From Corynebacterium deserti GIMN1.010 (lineage in GTDB: Bacteria; Actinomycetota; Actinomycetes; Mycobacteriales; Mycobacteriaceae), in the NCBI RefSeq assembly GCF_001277995.1, contig NZ_CP009220.1, positions 434,001 through 498,000 of the forward strand: a stretch of 64,000 nucleotides of DNA. The letters run 5' to 3'. Positions 43,480 through 52,728 of the stretch are shown here, in pieces. The stretch's first letter is position 1, and every line of letters begins with the position of its first letter. The notes beneath the pieces were generated by a model. It had not been told where the DNA came from. It did not search any database and was given only the letters and a program-made list of their open reading frames with translations. The position numbers and the translations under genes were made by a program.

Positions 43480-43513
43480 ACCACACGGAGCCTTATATAA
43501 GGCAGCATGTGGT
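43480..43513. repeat. 34-bp symmetric palindrome related to the bipartite repeat
   Basis: ACCACA, 4 nt, the perfect 14-nt palindrome GCCTTATATAAGGC (43490-43503), 4 nt, TGTGGT. The outer arms and the central CCTTAT-like part recall the right half of copy 1 (AAGGCTCTGTGTGG on the opposite strand), so it may be a solitary half element. It could also act as a terminator for the ABC operon ending at 43562. Confidence 0.75.
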
Positions 43514-43561
43514 GTCATTGACCACTACGACCACTCTGACCACTCGGAGCTATCCCTAAAC

Positions 43562-44614
43562 TTAGCCAGCCCGGTATACGAACGGATTTTCAAACGCAAG
43601 CCCAATGGTCTCGCCGATCTCCGGCTTGGAGTAATCCATCGAAGTGCGGAAACTCATGCCCGCCGGAGTTTTTGCTGTCACTGAATAGGAACTCACCTGA
43701 TACAACACTGACGTGATCTCTGCGAAGGTGTAGTCAGGGTGATGAGCAGGGCCAATGCTGATGGTGTCCGGCGTGATGGCTATGTCCACGGAGTCGCCCT
43801 CGACCACAGAATCAACAGCGCGAACAGCCGACAAACTCCATGAGTAATCCAGGTCAGTGCATTCAACTCGTCCGTGACGCACCGTCCCCGAAAGCACGGT
43901 GGCATCCGCGATGAAACGGGCAACATCTGCAGTGGCGGGAGTTTTCAGCAGCTCAGCGGGGGGTGCTACTTGTTGGATCTGGCCATTGTCGAGCACGACG
44001 ATGCGGTCTGCGATGGACATTGCTTCGGCGCGGTCGTGTGTGACGTGCACAGTGGTGAGGCCTTCGCGACGGGTAAGGGCGACGAGTTCGCGTCGCAAAG
44101 CATCGCGCAGTGGCTCGTCTAGGGCGGAGAGGGCTTCGTCAAGAAGCAGCACGGCAGGGTCGGCGACAATGGCGCGCGCCAGTGCTACGCGTTGCCTCTG
44201 GCCACCGGACAAGCTGGCAGGTTTGCGACTTCCGAACCCGTCCAGCCCCACGAGCGCGAGGACGCGATCAACGCGACTGCTTATCGACGCCTTCTTCTCA
44301 CCCCTTCTCGCCAGCGGGTACCCCACATTCTTCGCGACAGTCATGTGTGGCCACACGGCATGCTGTTGGAACACCATGCCCATGCGACGATTTTCCGGAA
44401 GGACGTGCGTCATGTCGTTGCCACCAATGTGGACGCTTCCGCTCGTGGGCTGCACAAATCCGGCAATTGTGCGCAGCATCGTGGTTTTTCCTGAACCTGA
44501 GGGGCCGATAAGTGCGACGAATTCTTCAGGGTTAACGTCGATGTCGATGCTTTCTAGGCCGAAGGTGCCGTCGCGGAATTGGACGCTGACATCGCGAAGC
44601 TTGATCGATGACAC
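43562..44614 (-). CDS. Fe3+-type ABC transporter ATP-binding protein
   Basis: The 350-aa ATPase energises the adjacent permease. It has Walker A GPSGSGKT (37-44), signature LSGGQRQRVALARA, Walker B VLLLDEALSALD and switch His in VHVTHDRAEAMS, followed by a C-terminal TOBE-like regulatory region (about 235-350). Order and sequence type match FbpC/SfuC importers of ferric iron, although related systems carry phosphonates or thiamine. It is the last gene of a three-gene operon; its ATG directly follows the permease stop. Confidence 0.9.
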   Translation of the reverse strand: MSSIKLRDVSVQFRDGTFGLESIDIDVNPEEFVALIGPSGSGKTTMLRTIAGFVQPTSGSVHIGGNDMTHVLPENRRMGMVFQQHAVWPHMTVAKNVGYPLARRGEKKASISSRVDRVLALVGLDGFGSRKPASLSGGQRQRVALARAIVADPAVLLLDEALSALDEPLRDALRRELVALTRREGLTTVHVTHDRAEAMSIADRIVVLDNGQIQQVAPPAELLKTPATADVARFIADATVLSGTVRHGRVECTDLDYSWSLSAVRAVDSVVEGDSVDIAITPDTISIGPAHHPDYTFAEITSVLYQVSSYSVTAKTPAGMSFRTSMDYSKPEIGETIGLAFENPFVYRAG

Positions 44615-46261
44615 TTATTTCTCCTTCTGCCCGCGCACGGTGAGCGCAAGCGCGACGATGCCGATGACTGCAAACATGAGCGAAAGCGCTGATGCTTGGT
44701 TGTAGTTTCCGGCTTGTTGCAAGTTGAACACCTGCACGCCCAAAGTGGTGGTGCCTGGGGCGATGAGCAGGATGGATACGGTAAGTTCCCTGATCGCGGT
44801 GACTGCGACGAGTACTGCACCAGCAAAGGCTGCGGGAATGGCCATGGCGCCTGTGGTGTCGAAAATGGATCGCAATCGTCCCGCGCCACTGATTCGTGCC
44901 GCTTCTTCGATGGCTTCCGGTGCTTGGGACAAAGGACCTCGTACCGCTTGAACCACCAGCGCGGTGAAAGCACACACATATGCTCCCAAGATGACCCACG
45001 GGGTGTTGTAAATTCCGGTGTACCGGCCGAGGATCAGCCAGCCCACGCCGATGATCATGCCGGGGAGAGCAGTAGGCAAAAGCACAGTGAGAGTGAGTGA
45101 AACATTAGAGAAGTGGCGGATGCGAGTAACAAGCACCCCAATGAGCCAGCCCAAGATTCCACAGATGATTGCAGCGCCCACTGACAGTGTGAGCGAGTTG
45201 ATAAAGCCGTCAATCACGCGAGGGTTGTTCAGTGCAGCTTGGAAATTGCTCAGAGTTATGGTGTCGAAGTTGAGCGGGATTCCCGGTGCAGGCAACAACG
45301 CACGGTAGGCCAACCCCAACAAGGGAGCAGCCGCAATGATGAGCGCAACAACCCAGCTTGCGATACTCAGAGGAATGCGTGATGCCTTGAGCTCAAAGCT
45401 GTGCGATTGGCCAGAATCCTGCAACTGAGACGACGCATACAAGGACACCAAGTAATCCGCGGTAACAGCACCAATGCCGAGAAACAGCAGCACGACACCA
45501 ATCGTTGAGACCACTTGAAGAGGATTGCTTACGGTGCCGGATTCCATGAAGCGATAAATCATGGTGGCAAGGGTTTCAAAACGCGCCGGAGACCCCAAGA
45601 GTGCTGGAATACCGAAATCTGCCAGATTAGCCACAGCTGTGAGTGTGAACGCGGACAGCAGGGCAGGCTTTAGCAGCGGCAATGTGATCGTGCGCATGAC
45701 AGTAAAAGGATTGGCACCAGAAATCCGAGCGGCCTGCTCCAGGTCTGATGGCAACTGCCGAAGCGCCGAGGACACAATGATGTACACAGTGGGGTAGGAG
45801 TGGACGATCAATAAGAAGGTGACGCCATCAGCGCCGTAAATATTCCAGATCTCTGTGTCAAAAAACCTGTTCAAACCCTGGTTTCGGCCAAAGAGCTGCA
45901 GCCAGGCGATCGCACCAATAAACGGCGGGATCAGCAGCGGCGATAGCAAAAACATCCGAAGTGCTGTTTTGCCTGCCACATTGGTTCGATCCAGCACCAA
46001 CGCCATCGCAGTACCGACGATGACCGCACCAAGTGCCGACAGCAATGTGGTGAACGTGGAATTCCAAACGGCGGTGCCCAGCCCACCATTAAGCAACGCC
46101 GGAAGTTGGTTGCCACCCAGCGCAAGGCCCACGATCAGAGCCAATGGGGTGATAAACAAACCGGCGACGATCAGCCACACGCCCAGTCGCATAACGGACA
46201 AAGACGTAAGCCACCCACTCGCATGTGGGCGTGCCGACGTTTCTGAAAGAGTTAACTGCAT
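44615..46261 (-). CDS. Fe3+-type ABC transporter permease (fused two-domain)
   Basis: The 548-aa membrane protein has about 12 TM helices in two homologous halves, each with a binding-protein-dependent transport (EAA-type) loop: SDLEQAARISGANPFTVMRTI in the first half and APEAIEEAARISGAGRLRSIF in the second. The fused layout is characteristic of FbpB/SfuB ferric-iron permeases. It lies between the ATPase gene (no gap) and the binding-protein gene (7 bp). Confidence 0.9.
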   Translation of the reverse strand: MQLTLSETSARPHASGWLTSLSVMRLGVWLIVAGLFITPLALIVGLALGGNQLPALLNGGLGTAVWNSTFTTLLSALGAVIVGTAMALVLDRTNVAGKTALRMFLLSPLLIPPFIGAIAWLQLFGRNQGLNRFFDTEIWNIYGADGVTFLLIVHSYPTVYIIVSSALRQLPSDLEQAARISGANPFTVMRTITLPLLKPALLSAFTLTAVANLADFGIPALLGSPARFETLATMIYRFMESGTVSNPLQVVSTIGVVLLFLGIGAVTADYLVSLYASSQLQDSGQSHSFELKASRIPLSIASWVVALIIAAAPLLGLAYRALLPAPGIPLNFDTITLSNFQAALNNPRVIDGFINSLTLSVGAAIICGILGWLIGVLVTRIRHFSNVSLTLTVLLPTALPGMIIGVGWLILGRYTGIYNTPWVILGAYVCAFTALVVQAVRGPLSQAPEAIEEAARISGAGRLRSIFDTTGAMAIPAAFAGAVLVAVTAIRELTVSILLIAPGTTTLGVQVFNLQQAGNYNQASALSLMFAVIGIVALALTVRGQKEK

Positions 46262-46268
46262 AGGGAGA

Positions 46269-47339
46269 TTAGTTCATTGCGTTTTGGAAGAGCTCGACAG
46301 CTGCATCCTTATCTGCGGTAACAACAGCCAAATCAGGGGTCATGAGAGCAATGTCAGACAGAGCAGGAGTGCCTTCAGGGGTTCCGACATCTTCACGCAC
46401 TGGCAGGTAAGCCTGCTCAACAGCGATTTCCTGACCTTCAACGGAGAGTAGGAAGTTGATGTAGCGCTCGGCAGCTTCCTTCTTCTCTGAGTCCGCGAAA
46501 ACGCCAGCTGGCTCGGTGATGTACGGAGATCCCTCAGACGCGTAGATAGTGTCTACTGGGGAACCCGCAGCTGCGAGATCACGAACCAGGTAGTCAACGA
46601 CAACACCGATTGGGTGTCCTCCGCCAGCGATTTCCTGGGAGGTTGGGCCATTTGACTGTGCGATCATTGGCTGGTTCTCGCCCAGAGCGTTGATCCAATC
46701 TTCGCCGAGTGCTGGGTCGTTCTTCCATACGGATGCGTTGAATGCAGCAGCACCGGAAACGGCTGGGTCTGGCATGACCAGTTGGCCTGCGTACTTAGGG
46801 TCCGTCAGATCAGCCCAAGAGGTAGGCAGATCAGCCTGGTCAACAACCTCGGTGTTGTAGGCGATGACGGTGGGGATGATACGGGTACCAACGTAGAAGT
46901 TCTCCTCGTCGAGAGCCTCATCGATGATGTCAGCGGTATCAACATCTTGCAGCTCAGCGAGGTCGCCAGCTTCCGCGTAAGTCTCAAAAGTTGCAGCATC
47001 AGCAGCCCAGAACACGTCAGCCTCAATGGATCCGGAAGCCTTCTCTGCCTCGATGCGGGCGGTGAGATCACCAGTGCCCGCGCGGTACACCTCAACCTCA
47101 ATGTCTGGGTTGGCTGCCATGAATGCAGCGTTGATCTCATCAACCTTTTCTTCAGGCTCAGAGGTGTACACCGTGATGGTGGTCTTCTCCTCTGAGTCGG
47201 AGGCGCTGGATGCAGAGGAGGAAGCCTGTGAGGACTCAGAGGTAGCTGCGGTATCTTCTGCTGGTTCAGAGCATGCTGCGAGCAAGACTGCAGAAACGCT
47301 GAGGGTGGCGACTGTCAGTGCGGTGCGCTTCAAAGACAT
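46269..47339 (-). CDS. Fe3+-type ABC transporter substrate-binding lipoprotein
   Basis: The 356-aa product has a lipoprotein signal with Cys23 in LLAACSEPA, a Ser/Ala/Glu-rich linker (TAATSESSQASSSASSASDS) and a family 1/AfuA-type binding fold starting TTITVYTSEPEEKVDEINAAF. Motifs such as DVFWAADAATFE and VAYNTEVV are typical of the ferric-iron group. The Tyr ligands of FbpA cannot be assigned with certainty, so iron is the best guess for the substrate. First gene of the operon, divergent from hemD. Confidence 0.9.
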   Translation of the reverse strand: MSLKRTALTVATLSVSAVLLAACSEPAEDTAATSESSQASSSASSASDSEEKTTITVYTSEPEEKVDEINAAFMAANPDIEVEVYRAGTGDLTARIEAEKASGSIEADVFWAADAATFETYAEAGDLAELQDVDTADIIDEALDEENFYVGTRIIPTVIAYNTEVVDQADLPTSWADLTDPKYAGQLVMPDPAVSGAAAFNASVWKNDPALGEDWINALGENQPMIAQSNGPTSQEIAGGGHPIGVVVDYLVRDLAAAGSPVDTIYASEGSPYITEPAGVFADSEKKEAAERYINFLLSVEGQEIAVEQAYLPVREDVGTPEGTPALSDIALMTPDLAVVTADKDAAVELFQNAMN

Positions 47340-48003
47340 GAAAATTAAAGCCCTTCTAAGAATGCCGGGTAATTTGGTGAGAGAAATTTATCTTTCCATG
47401 AGTCGGACAATCTCGCAGGACTTAAGCGCAGGACTTAAAAGTAGCGGGCAGGCAATCCACCAGACCGCTACGCCACAAAGGGGGGAAAGATGTGGGTAGT
47501 GAAACGAGGCGGGTTTCGCCGCCATCTGTGCCACGAACGGAACGCACCCCGATCTGGAAGTGGTCCTAAATTAGGTACGCTGAACTGCTTGAATCTCATG
47601 GCAATCCACTGGCTTTGAGGTGCCCAAACTCGCAAAAATGGGGACCTTATTATTAAGTCCAAAGTGTCGTTTGGTAAAAGATGCGTACTGAGCAGTTTTT
47701 TAAAACAGGGGGTGCTCAATTATCGTGTATATACCACACGGTAAACACCTGTTTTTAAGGTGGTCGGGTTTTGCAGGGATCTTGAGCCTCGTGCCACAAC
47801 CACCACAATTTCAGGATGCAATATTGTGCGCCGACCAGTTATGTCCTCAATCGACAGATGGTCAATGTGCATCACTAGCGTTTGCTAAAGAATCCGGATC
47901 GGACAAAGATTCGGGCTTTTTTCATGCGGTTGGTGGCTCACGTTGGTCGTTGCCGAGACAAGTACTAGAAAAGATATTGATGACTATCGCCCATAAGGCC
48001 GAG
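47340..48003. other. Divergent regulatory region between the iron-type ABC operon and hemD
   Basis: No credible gene, although the hemD frame is open back to 47725. Seen here: a tandem GCAGGACTTA (47415-47424 and 47428-47437), a small palindrome CCTAA-A-TTAGG (47565-47575) and an inverted repeat CGTGT-N7-ACACG (47724-47740). None matches the DtxR consensus well. GATATT at 47973-47978 could be the hemD -10 box. Confidence 0.45.
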
Positions 48004-49788
48004 ATGGCTGAAACCACCGGGATCGAGACCAGCCAGGTTTCCGATAACACCAGGGTGACCTCCGGGGTTGAAACACTCACTCACGGATCTTTACGTCCTG
48101 TCGCTGTTAAAGGCGGGAAATTAGAGGGGCAAACGGAAGAGTTACTTCCAGGAAAAGTCATTTTTGTAGGTGCCGGTCCGGGTAATCCTGATCTTTTAAC
48201 TGTTCGTGCCCGTGAAGTTTTGGGCAGTACTGTTCGTGCCATTACTGATGAGCAGGTTCTCAAGGGTGTTCGCGCGTTTGTTGCTACTGAAATTCCTGTG
48301 CCAGAAGACAAGCTTCAGGCTGCAGAGGATGAGTATGAGCGCATATGTGCGGAGGCGAAAGAGAACGGGGCGCGTCGTAAGCCTGCACGTCCGGCGCCGC
48401 CGACTGCCGCGGAAATCGTTGAGGTTTCTGATGCCAGCCCAGCGGAGATCGTTGAGTTGGTTAAGGACGCGTTGTCTCATGGTGGCGATGTCATTCGCCT
48501 TGTTACCGGCAACCCATTGAGCAGCGATGGTACTTTGGCTGAGATTTCTGCTGTTTCTGAAGCGGGCATTGAGTTCCAGGTTGTTCCTGGTATGTCGTTG
48601 CCTGCCACTGTTCCTGCGTTTGCGGGCATTGCGTTGGGATCCACTTACACCGAAACCGATGTCAATGGAACGGATTTGGATTGGGATAAGCTGGCCAGTG
48701 CACCCCAGCCCTTGGTGCTTCAGGCGCGCGCCAAGGATCTTCCGCGCATCGCTGATGAGCTGAAGGCACGCTCCATGCCAGTTGATACCCCGGTATCTGT
48801 GACGGCTAACGGCACCACGCGTTTGCAGCGCACCTACGACACCACCTTGGGGCTGCTGGGCAAGCTCGACGCAGAGCTCACTGGACCACTGGTGGTCACC
48901 CTGGGCAAGGGCGTCGACGATCGTTCTAAGTACTCCTGGTGGGAAAACCGCGCGCTGTACGGCTGGCGTGTGCTGGTGCCCCGCGCGAAAGAGCAGGCAG
49001 CATCGATGTCGGCACGCCTGAGCAGTCACGGCGCCATCCCGCAGGAAGTTCCGACGATTTCTGTCGAGCCACCACGTAACCCAGCGCAGATGGAACGCGC
49101 GATCAAGGGCATCGTGGAAGGTCGCTACCAGTGGGTCGTGCTCACCAGCGTCAACGCAGTCAAGGCGGTCTGGGAAAAAATCACCGAATTTGGCCTGGAT
49201 TCCCGCTCATTTGCGGGCGTGCGCATCGCTGCAGTCGGCGAGAAAACGGCCGCCGAAATCCGCGCACTCGGCATCACACCGGAACTGTTGCCGGCGCGCT
49301 CGCGCCAAAACGCACAGGGGCTTGTCGACGTTTTCCCGGAGTACTTCGAGGAGCTTGACCCAGTTGGTCGAGTGTTGTTGCCACGGGCTGACATCGCAAC
49401 CGACGTGCTTGTCGACGGCCTGACTGACCTTGGTTGGGAAGTCGAAGACGTCGTGGCTTACCGTACCGTTCGTGCGGCTCCGCCAAGTGCGGAAATCCGC
49501 GACATGATCAAGACCGGCGGTTTTGATGCTGTTGCTTTCACCTCGTCTTCTACCGTGAAGAACCTGGTGGGTATCGCTGGTAAACCACACCAGCGCACCA
49601 TCATTGCGTGCATCGGACCAATGACCGCCGCAACTGCAGAAGAGCTGGGGTTGCGCGTAGATGTTGTGCCTGAAATTGCGGAAGTACCAGAGCTTATCGA
49701 CGCCCTCGCGGAGCACGTTGCGGATCTGCGCGCGCAAGGTCAGTTGCCACCGCCGAGGAAGAAGCGCAGGCGTCGAAAAGCGTCTTAA
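48004..49788 (+). CDS. hemD: Uroporphyrinogen-III synthase with N-terminal degenerate SUMT-like domain
   Basis: HemD cyclises hydroxymethylbilane to uroporphyrinogen III. The 594-aa product has a SUMT (CobA)-like N-terminal domain (about 48-310): KVIFVGAGPGNPDLLTVRA and VVPGMSLPATVPAFAGIAL are kept, but the usual Tyr-Asp-x-Leu-Val region is replaced by an Ala/Glu/Pro-rich insert, and the GGDPFVFG-type loop reads VTGNPLSSDGT. The HemD domain follows (about 320-575; VLVPRAKEQAASM, LTSVNAVKAVWE, FTSSSTVKNLV), and a basic tail KKRRRRKAS ends it. Starts at 47980 and 48004 are both possible; 48004 has AAGG upstream. Methyltransferase activity is doubtful. Confidence 0.88.
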   Translation: MAETTGIETSQVSDNTRVTSGVETLTHGSLRPVAVKGGKLEGQTEELLPGKVIFVGAGPGNPDLLTVRAREVLGSTVRAITDEQVLKGVRAFVATEIPVPEDKLQAAEDEYERICAEAKENGARRKPARPAPPTAAEIVEVSDASPAEIVELVKDALSHGGDVIRLVTGNPLSSDGTLAEISAVSEAGIEFQVVPGMSLPATVPAFAGIALGSTYTETDVNGTDLDWDKLASAPQPLVLQARAKDLPRIADELKARSMPVDTPVSVTANGTTRLQRTYDTTLGLLGKLDAELTGPLVVTLGKGVDDRSKYSWWENRALYGWRVLVPRAKEQAASMSARLSSHGAIPQEVPTISVEPPRNPAQMERAIKGIVEGRYQWVVLTSVNAVKAVWEKITEFGLDSRSFAGVRIAAVGEKTAAEIRALGITPELLPARSRQNAQGLVDVFPEYFEELDPVGRVLLPRADIATDVLVDGLTDLGWEVEDVVAYRTVRAAPPSAEIRDMIKTGGFDAVAFTSSSTVKNLVGIAGKPHQRTIIACIGPMTAATAEELGLRVDVVPEIAEVPELIDALAEHVADLRAQGQLPPPRKKRRRRKAS

Positions 49789-49800
49789 AAAGTTTTTCAC

Positions 49801-49806
49801 TAGGGT
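49801..49806 (+). promoter_or_regulatory. -10 element of the DUF3806-like gene (leaderless type)
   Basis: TAGGGT lies 7 nt before the ATG at 49814; no ribosome binding site fits between. Confidence 0.5.
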
Positions 49807-49813
49807 GTGATCC

Positions 49814-50245
49814 ATGGACATCCAGCAGCTTGACGCTGAAACAACAGCATGGAAAGACCGCCTCCTGCGCACTGCACAGGAGGCTGGTTTTAGTTCTGCA
49901 CCGCCTCAGTTATATAGGGACTTTGAGACGATGGTGGAGCAATATCAGCAGGCTGCGGCTGTCGATGCGGAGGTTGATGTCACAGATATTCAGCAGATGT
50001 TGGGTGTTGTGGTGGGGGAGTACCTGCGCGCTGAGCTGGGAATGGAGTGGGTGATTATTACAGATGATTACGGCACTGACCTGGCAATTTTGGCGCAGGC
50101 CCCCAATGGGGCAAATGTGTATTCCTGCCCGATCATCGTGGTGGGCAAGAGGTTTAGTCCTGAATATGAGCCCGGTCAGTTGGAGTTCTTTTGCAATCAG
50201 TTCCTCGTGACGTCGAAAGCACAGCTTTTGGATGGTAACTCATAG
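49814..50245 (+). CDS. DUF3806-like protein
   Basis: The 143-aa soluble product fits the DUF3806 pattern: a helical N-terminal half (about 1-60), then VVVGEYLRAELGMEWVIITDDYGTDLAIL and IIVVGKRFSPEYEPGQLEFF. The function of the family is unknown. It has its own probable leaderless promoter and lies between hemD and hemB on the same strand. The assignment to DUF3806 is from memory of its motif and is moderately sure. Confidence 0.65.
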   Translation: MDIQQLDAETTAWKDRLLRTAQEAGFSSAPPQLYRDFETMVEQYQQAAAVDAEVDVTDIQQMLGVVVGEYLRAELGMEWVIITDDYGTDLAILAQAPNGANVYSCPIIVVGKRFSPEYEPGQLEFFCNQFLVTSKAQLLDGNS

Positions 50246-50340
50246 GGCGGTTCCACACGGTGAATTGTTCTGTCGCGGGTGAGCTCTATGATGGATTGAA
50301 GATTAAAGAATTTCCAAAAATGTAAAGGCCTACCTCTGTC

Positions 50341-51369
50341 ATGTCTGCGATGAACGCATCATCTGATTATTCTCACGCACTTGTCCGCCGCCCTCGTCGT
50401 TTGCGCAGTAACCCTGCCATGCGGGAGATGGTGGCAGAAACCGCACTTCGGCCAGCAGATTTCATCCTGCCAATGTTTTATGCAGATGGAATCAATGAGG
50501 CCCGAGAGATTTCATCGATGCCTGGTGTTTTCCAGCACACCGAAGATTCGCTGCTGCGCGCAGCCCACGAAGCCCTTGAAGTTGGTGTGCGCTGCGTGGA
50601 TCTTTTCGGGGTGCCAGTCGATGCGGACAAGGACGCCACCGGGTCACAGGCATGGGCTGAGGAAGGCATCCTTAACCGTGGAGTGGCAGCATTGCGCCAA
50701 GAATTCGGCGATGACCTGCTGATTATGGCCGATACCTGCCTGGATGAGTTCACCGATCACGGACACTGCGGTGTGGTCACTGAGGATCGCCACGGCAACG
50801 CCATCGTGGACAATGACGCCACGCTGCCTCTCTACCAGCAGATGGCTGTTGCTCAGGCTCGCGCCGGTGCACACATTGTGAGCCCCTCCGGAATGATGGA
50901 CGGCCAGATTGCAGCCATCCGCGCAGCTCTGGATGAGGAAGGCTTTGAAGACGTCGCCATCATGGCGTACTCCGCAAAGTATGCTTCCGCATTCTTTGGT
51001 CCTTTCCGCGAAGCCGTAGGTTCCTCCCTTCAAGGCGATCGACGCACCTACCAGCAAGACCCTGCCAACCTGCGGGAATCCCTCCTGGAAGCGGAACTCG
51101 ATATCGCCGAGGGTGCAGACTTCATCATGGTGAAGCCAGCGCTGCCGTATCTCGATGTACTCACCCGCATCGCTGATACCTCACCAGTTCCCGTCGCCGC
51201 CTACCAAGTATCTGGCGAGTACGCGATGATTCAAGCCGCTGGCCGCAATGGCTGGGTTGATCTTGATGCTGTCATGATGGAATCACTGACCTCCATCAAG
51301 CGTGCCGGCGCTAATCAGATTCTCACCTATTTTGCTGTCGATGCCGCCAAAGCTCTGCGCAATGCTTAA
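50341..51369 (+). CDS. hemB: Delta-aminolevulinic acid dehydratase (porphobilinogen synthase)
   Basis: HemB condenses two 5-aminolevulinate molecules to porphobilinogen. The 342-aa product has the N-terminal [16 protein letters not shown], the metal-site region [14 protein letters not shown], the first Schiff-base Lys in [16 protein letters not shown] and the second in [14 protein letters not shown]. The presence of Cys-x-Asp and Cys in that region differs from the all-Cys zinc site and suggests a Mg-dependent type. ATG 50341 is used; an ATG three codons on is possible. Two membrane-protein genes follow in the same direction. Confidence 0.95.
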   Translation: MSAMNASSDYSHALVRRPRRLRSNPAMREMVAETALRPADFILPMFYADGINEAREISSMPGVFQHTEDSLLRAAHEALEVGVRCVDLFGVPVDADKDATGSQAWAEEGILNRGVAALRQEFGDDLLIMADTCLDEFTDHGHCGVVTEDRHGNAIVDNDATLPLYQQMAVAQARAGAHIVSPSGMMDGQIAAIRAALDEEGFEDVAIMAYSAKYASAFFGPFREAVGSSLQGDRRTYQQDPANLRESLLEAELDIAEGADFIMVKPALPYLDVLTRIADTSPVPVAAYQVSGEYAMIQAAGRNGWVDLDAVMMESLTSIKRAGANQILTYFAVDAAKALRNA

Positions 51370-51401
51370 ACCATTTACCGATTTGTAGGACTTGAACTTT
51401 T

Positions 51402-51998
51402 ATGAGCATGCTTCCCAATCTGTCGCCGAAAAAGGCACCACCTGTTGGTGCTAAAGACTCCACTAACTCCGCTAAGAAGGCTGACGGTGAGAAGACCGAT
51501 GACACCATCAAACTACTGATCACCATGTGGAGTGTGATGATCGGTTTGGAACTTGTCCACCAGATCCTCAACGTGGTGATGAGCTTCCTCGACCCGACAG
51601 AGCTTCGGGCTGTTGCCAAAGAACAAGCCGGTGCCCAAGGCCTGTCCGATCAGATTGTGGACGCCACCGTCGTGGCAGCCATCTTGGTGATGGGTCTGTT
51701 CAATCTCCTCATCATCGCCATCATGGCGTGGATGGTCACCGTAGTGAAAAAGCGCGGACGCCGCCTACCTACCGCGTTTTTGTTGCTCACTATCTTTAGC
51801 TTCTTCTTCATCTTGCGCATGCTCATGCTGTTTTTCGCTTCACCTGGCGGAAGCGACGTACCCATGGCACTGTTTGCTATTGACGGTTGTGTACAAATCC
51901 TTACCGCAGTATCCGCTGGTGTGGCCTACGCACTTTCCAGGCGAGATGAGCCCGTGAAGATGCTGCAGGACTACGTGCCTGATGATACAAAACGATAG
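51402..51998 (+). CDS. Membrane protein downstream of hemB (first of two)
   Basis: The 198-aa product has a Lys/Pro/Thr-rich N-terminus (about 1-40) and four membrane helices (about 42-64, 86-113, 120-142 and 150-172). Its function is unknown. Pairs of small membrane proteins follow hemB in mycobacteria also (Rv0513-Rv0514), so the link with haem synthesis is old; a role in membrane handling of haem intermediates is conceivable only. ATG 51402, with a second Met at codon 3. It is 32 bp after hemB. Confidence 0.8.
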   Translation: MSMLPNLSPKKAPPVGAKDSTNSAKKADGEKTDDTIKLLITMWSVMIGLELVHQILNVVMSFLDPTELRAVAKEQAGAQGLSDQIVDATVVAAILVMGLFNLLIIAIMAWMVTVVKKRGRRLPTAFLLLTIFSFFFILRMLMLFFASPGGSDVPMALFAIDGCVQILTAVSAGVAYALSRRDEPVKMLQDYVPDDTKR

Positions 51999-52053
51999 AC
52001 CGCGATAACCGCAACTTTTTAGCCGTTAATAATTTTTCTACGAAAGAGCTCTC

Positions 52054-52563
52054 ATGCCCAGCATGTTTCCATCGCCCGCATCCGGCGGAGACGACCTCAA
52101 CCGCCGCCGCCTTGGACCCTCGGCTGATGAAAACATCATCCCCACCGCCCTTCGCGTGGTGTTTTGGATGCTCTTCGTCACCGCAGCATTTATGATTTTC
52201 ACCGGCATGGTCATGTACACCGCTGGATACACCGGACCTGACGATGTGGATCAAGCGTTTAAAGACACTGTGGTGAACAACCAGAAATTCATCGGTGGCA
52301 TCAACGCGTTTGCGGGCATTGTGATCGCTGCTCTGACTTCTCAGCTACCCCGTGGCGGCAAAACTCCTCGCAGGGTGCTGCTCGCCATTTTGCTGCTCGT
52401 TGTGCTTGTTGATCTGCTGTCTTTCGCCACGCAAGCAGGTGGATTCGCACTCGCCCTCATCGCTGTGGTTGTTGCTCTGGAAGCGCTCATCCTTTTCCGG
52501 CCAAGTATCAATAGCCATATTGAGCGCAATCACATGGCGCGGGTGATGAACCCAGATAAATAG
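52054..52563 (+). CDS. Membrane protein downstream of hemB (second of two)
   Basis: The 169-aa product has a polar N-terminus (MPSMFPSPASGGDDLNRRRL) and four membrane helices (about 29-52, 79-92, 103-122 and 126-148). Function is unknown; it appears paired with the preceding gene. The C-terminal codons and stop fall inside the first unit of a 13-bp tandem repeat, so the C-terminus may have been changed by slippage. ATG 52054 has AAAGAG upstream. Confidence 0.78.
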   Translation: MPSMFPSPASGGDDLNRRRLGPSADENIIPTALRVVFWMLFVTAAFMIFTGMVMYTAGYTGPDDVDQAFKDTVVNNQKFIGGINAFAGIVIAALTSQLPRGGKTPRRVLLAILLLVVLVDLLSFATQAGGFALALIAVVVALEALILFRPSINSHIERNHMARVMNPDK

Positions 52564-52600
52564 CCCAGATAAATAGCCCAGATAAATAGCCCAGAGAAAT
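52551..52600 (+). repeat. 13-bp tandem repeat (CCCAGATAAATAG, 3.8 copies)
   Basis: Exact units at 52551-52563, 52564-52576 and 52577-52589, then a partial diverged unit CCCAGAGAAAT. The first unit encodes the last codons and the TAG stop of the membrane protein gene. Copy number could vary between strains. Confidence 0.9.
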
Positions 52601-52728
52601 TGAGCTTGCTCACTGCCTATTTGGTAGATCTTCGCCCTATACTGTGTGCACATCTGCAGTGATTTTTTGTTACTCTGCAATTTTCATCACTGCACTTTTT
52701 ATTCCCGCACAGTCCAAGAAGGTTTATT

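Larger units (their letters stand above)
43054..43561. other. Non-coding repeat-bearing stretch
   Basis: No credible gene. It contains the third, inverted copy of the 116-bp bipartite repeat (43310-43425) and a symmetric 34-bp palindrome (43480-43513). It lies between the L7/L12-like gene and the end of the ABC operon. Confidence 0.65.

Noticed and set aside
47725-48003. Upstream extension of the hemD frame
   Set aside because: About 90 residues without similarity to the family, containing the promoter-like region; a start at 48004 or 47980 is more likely.
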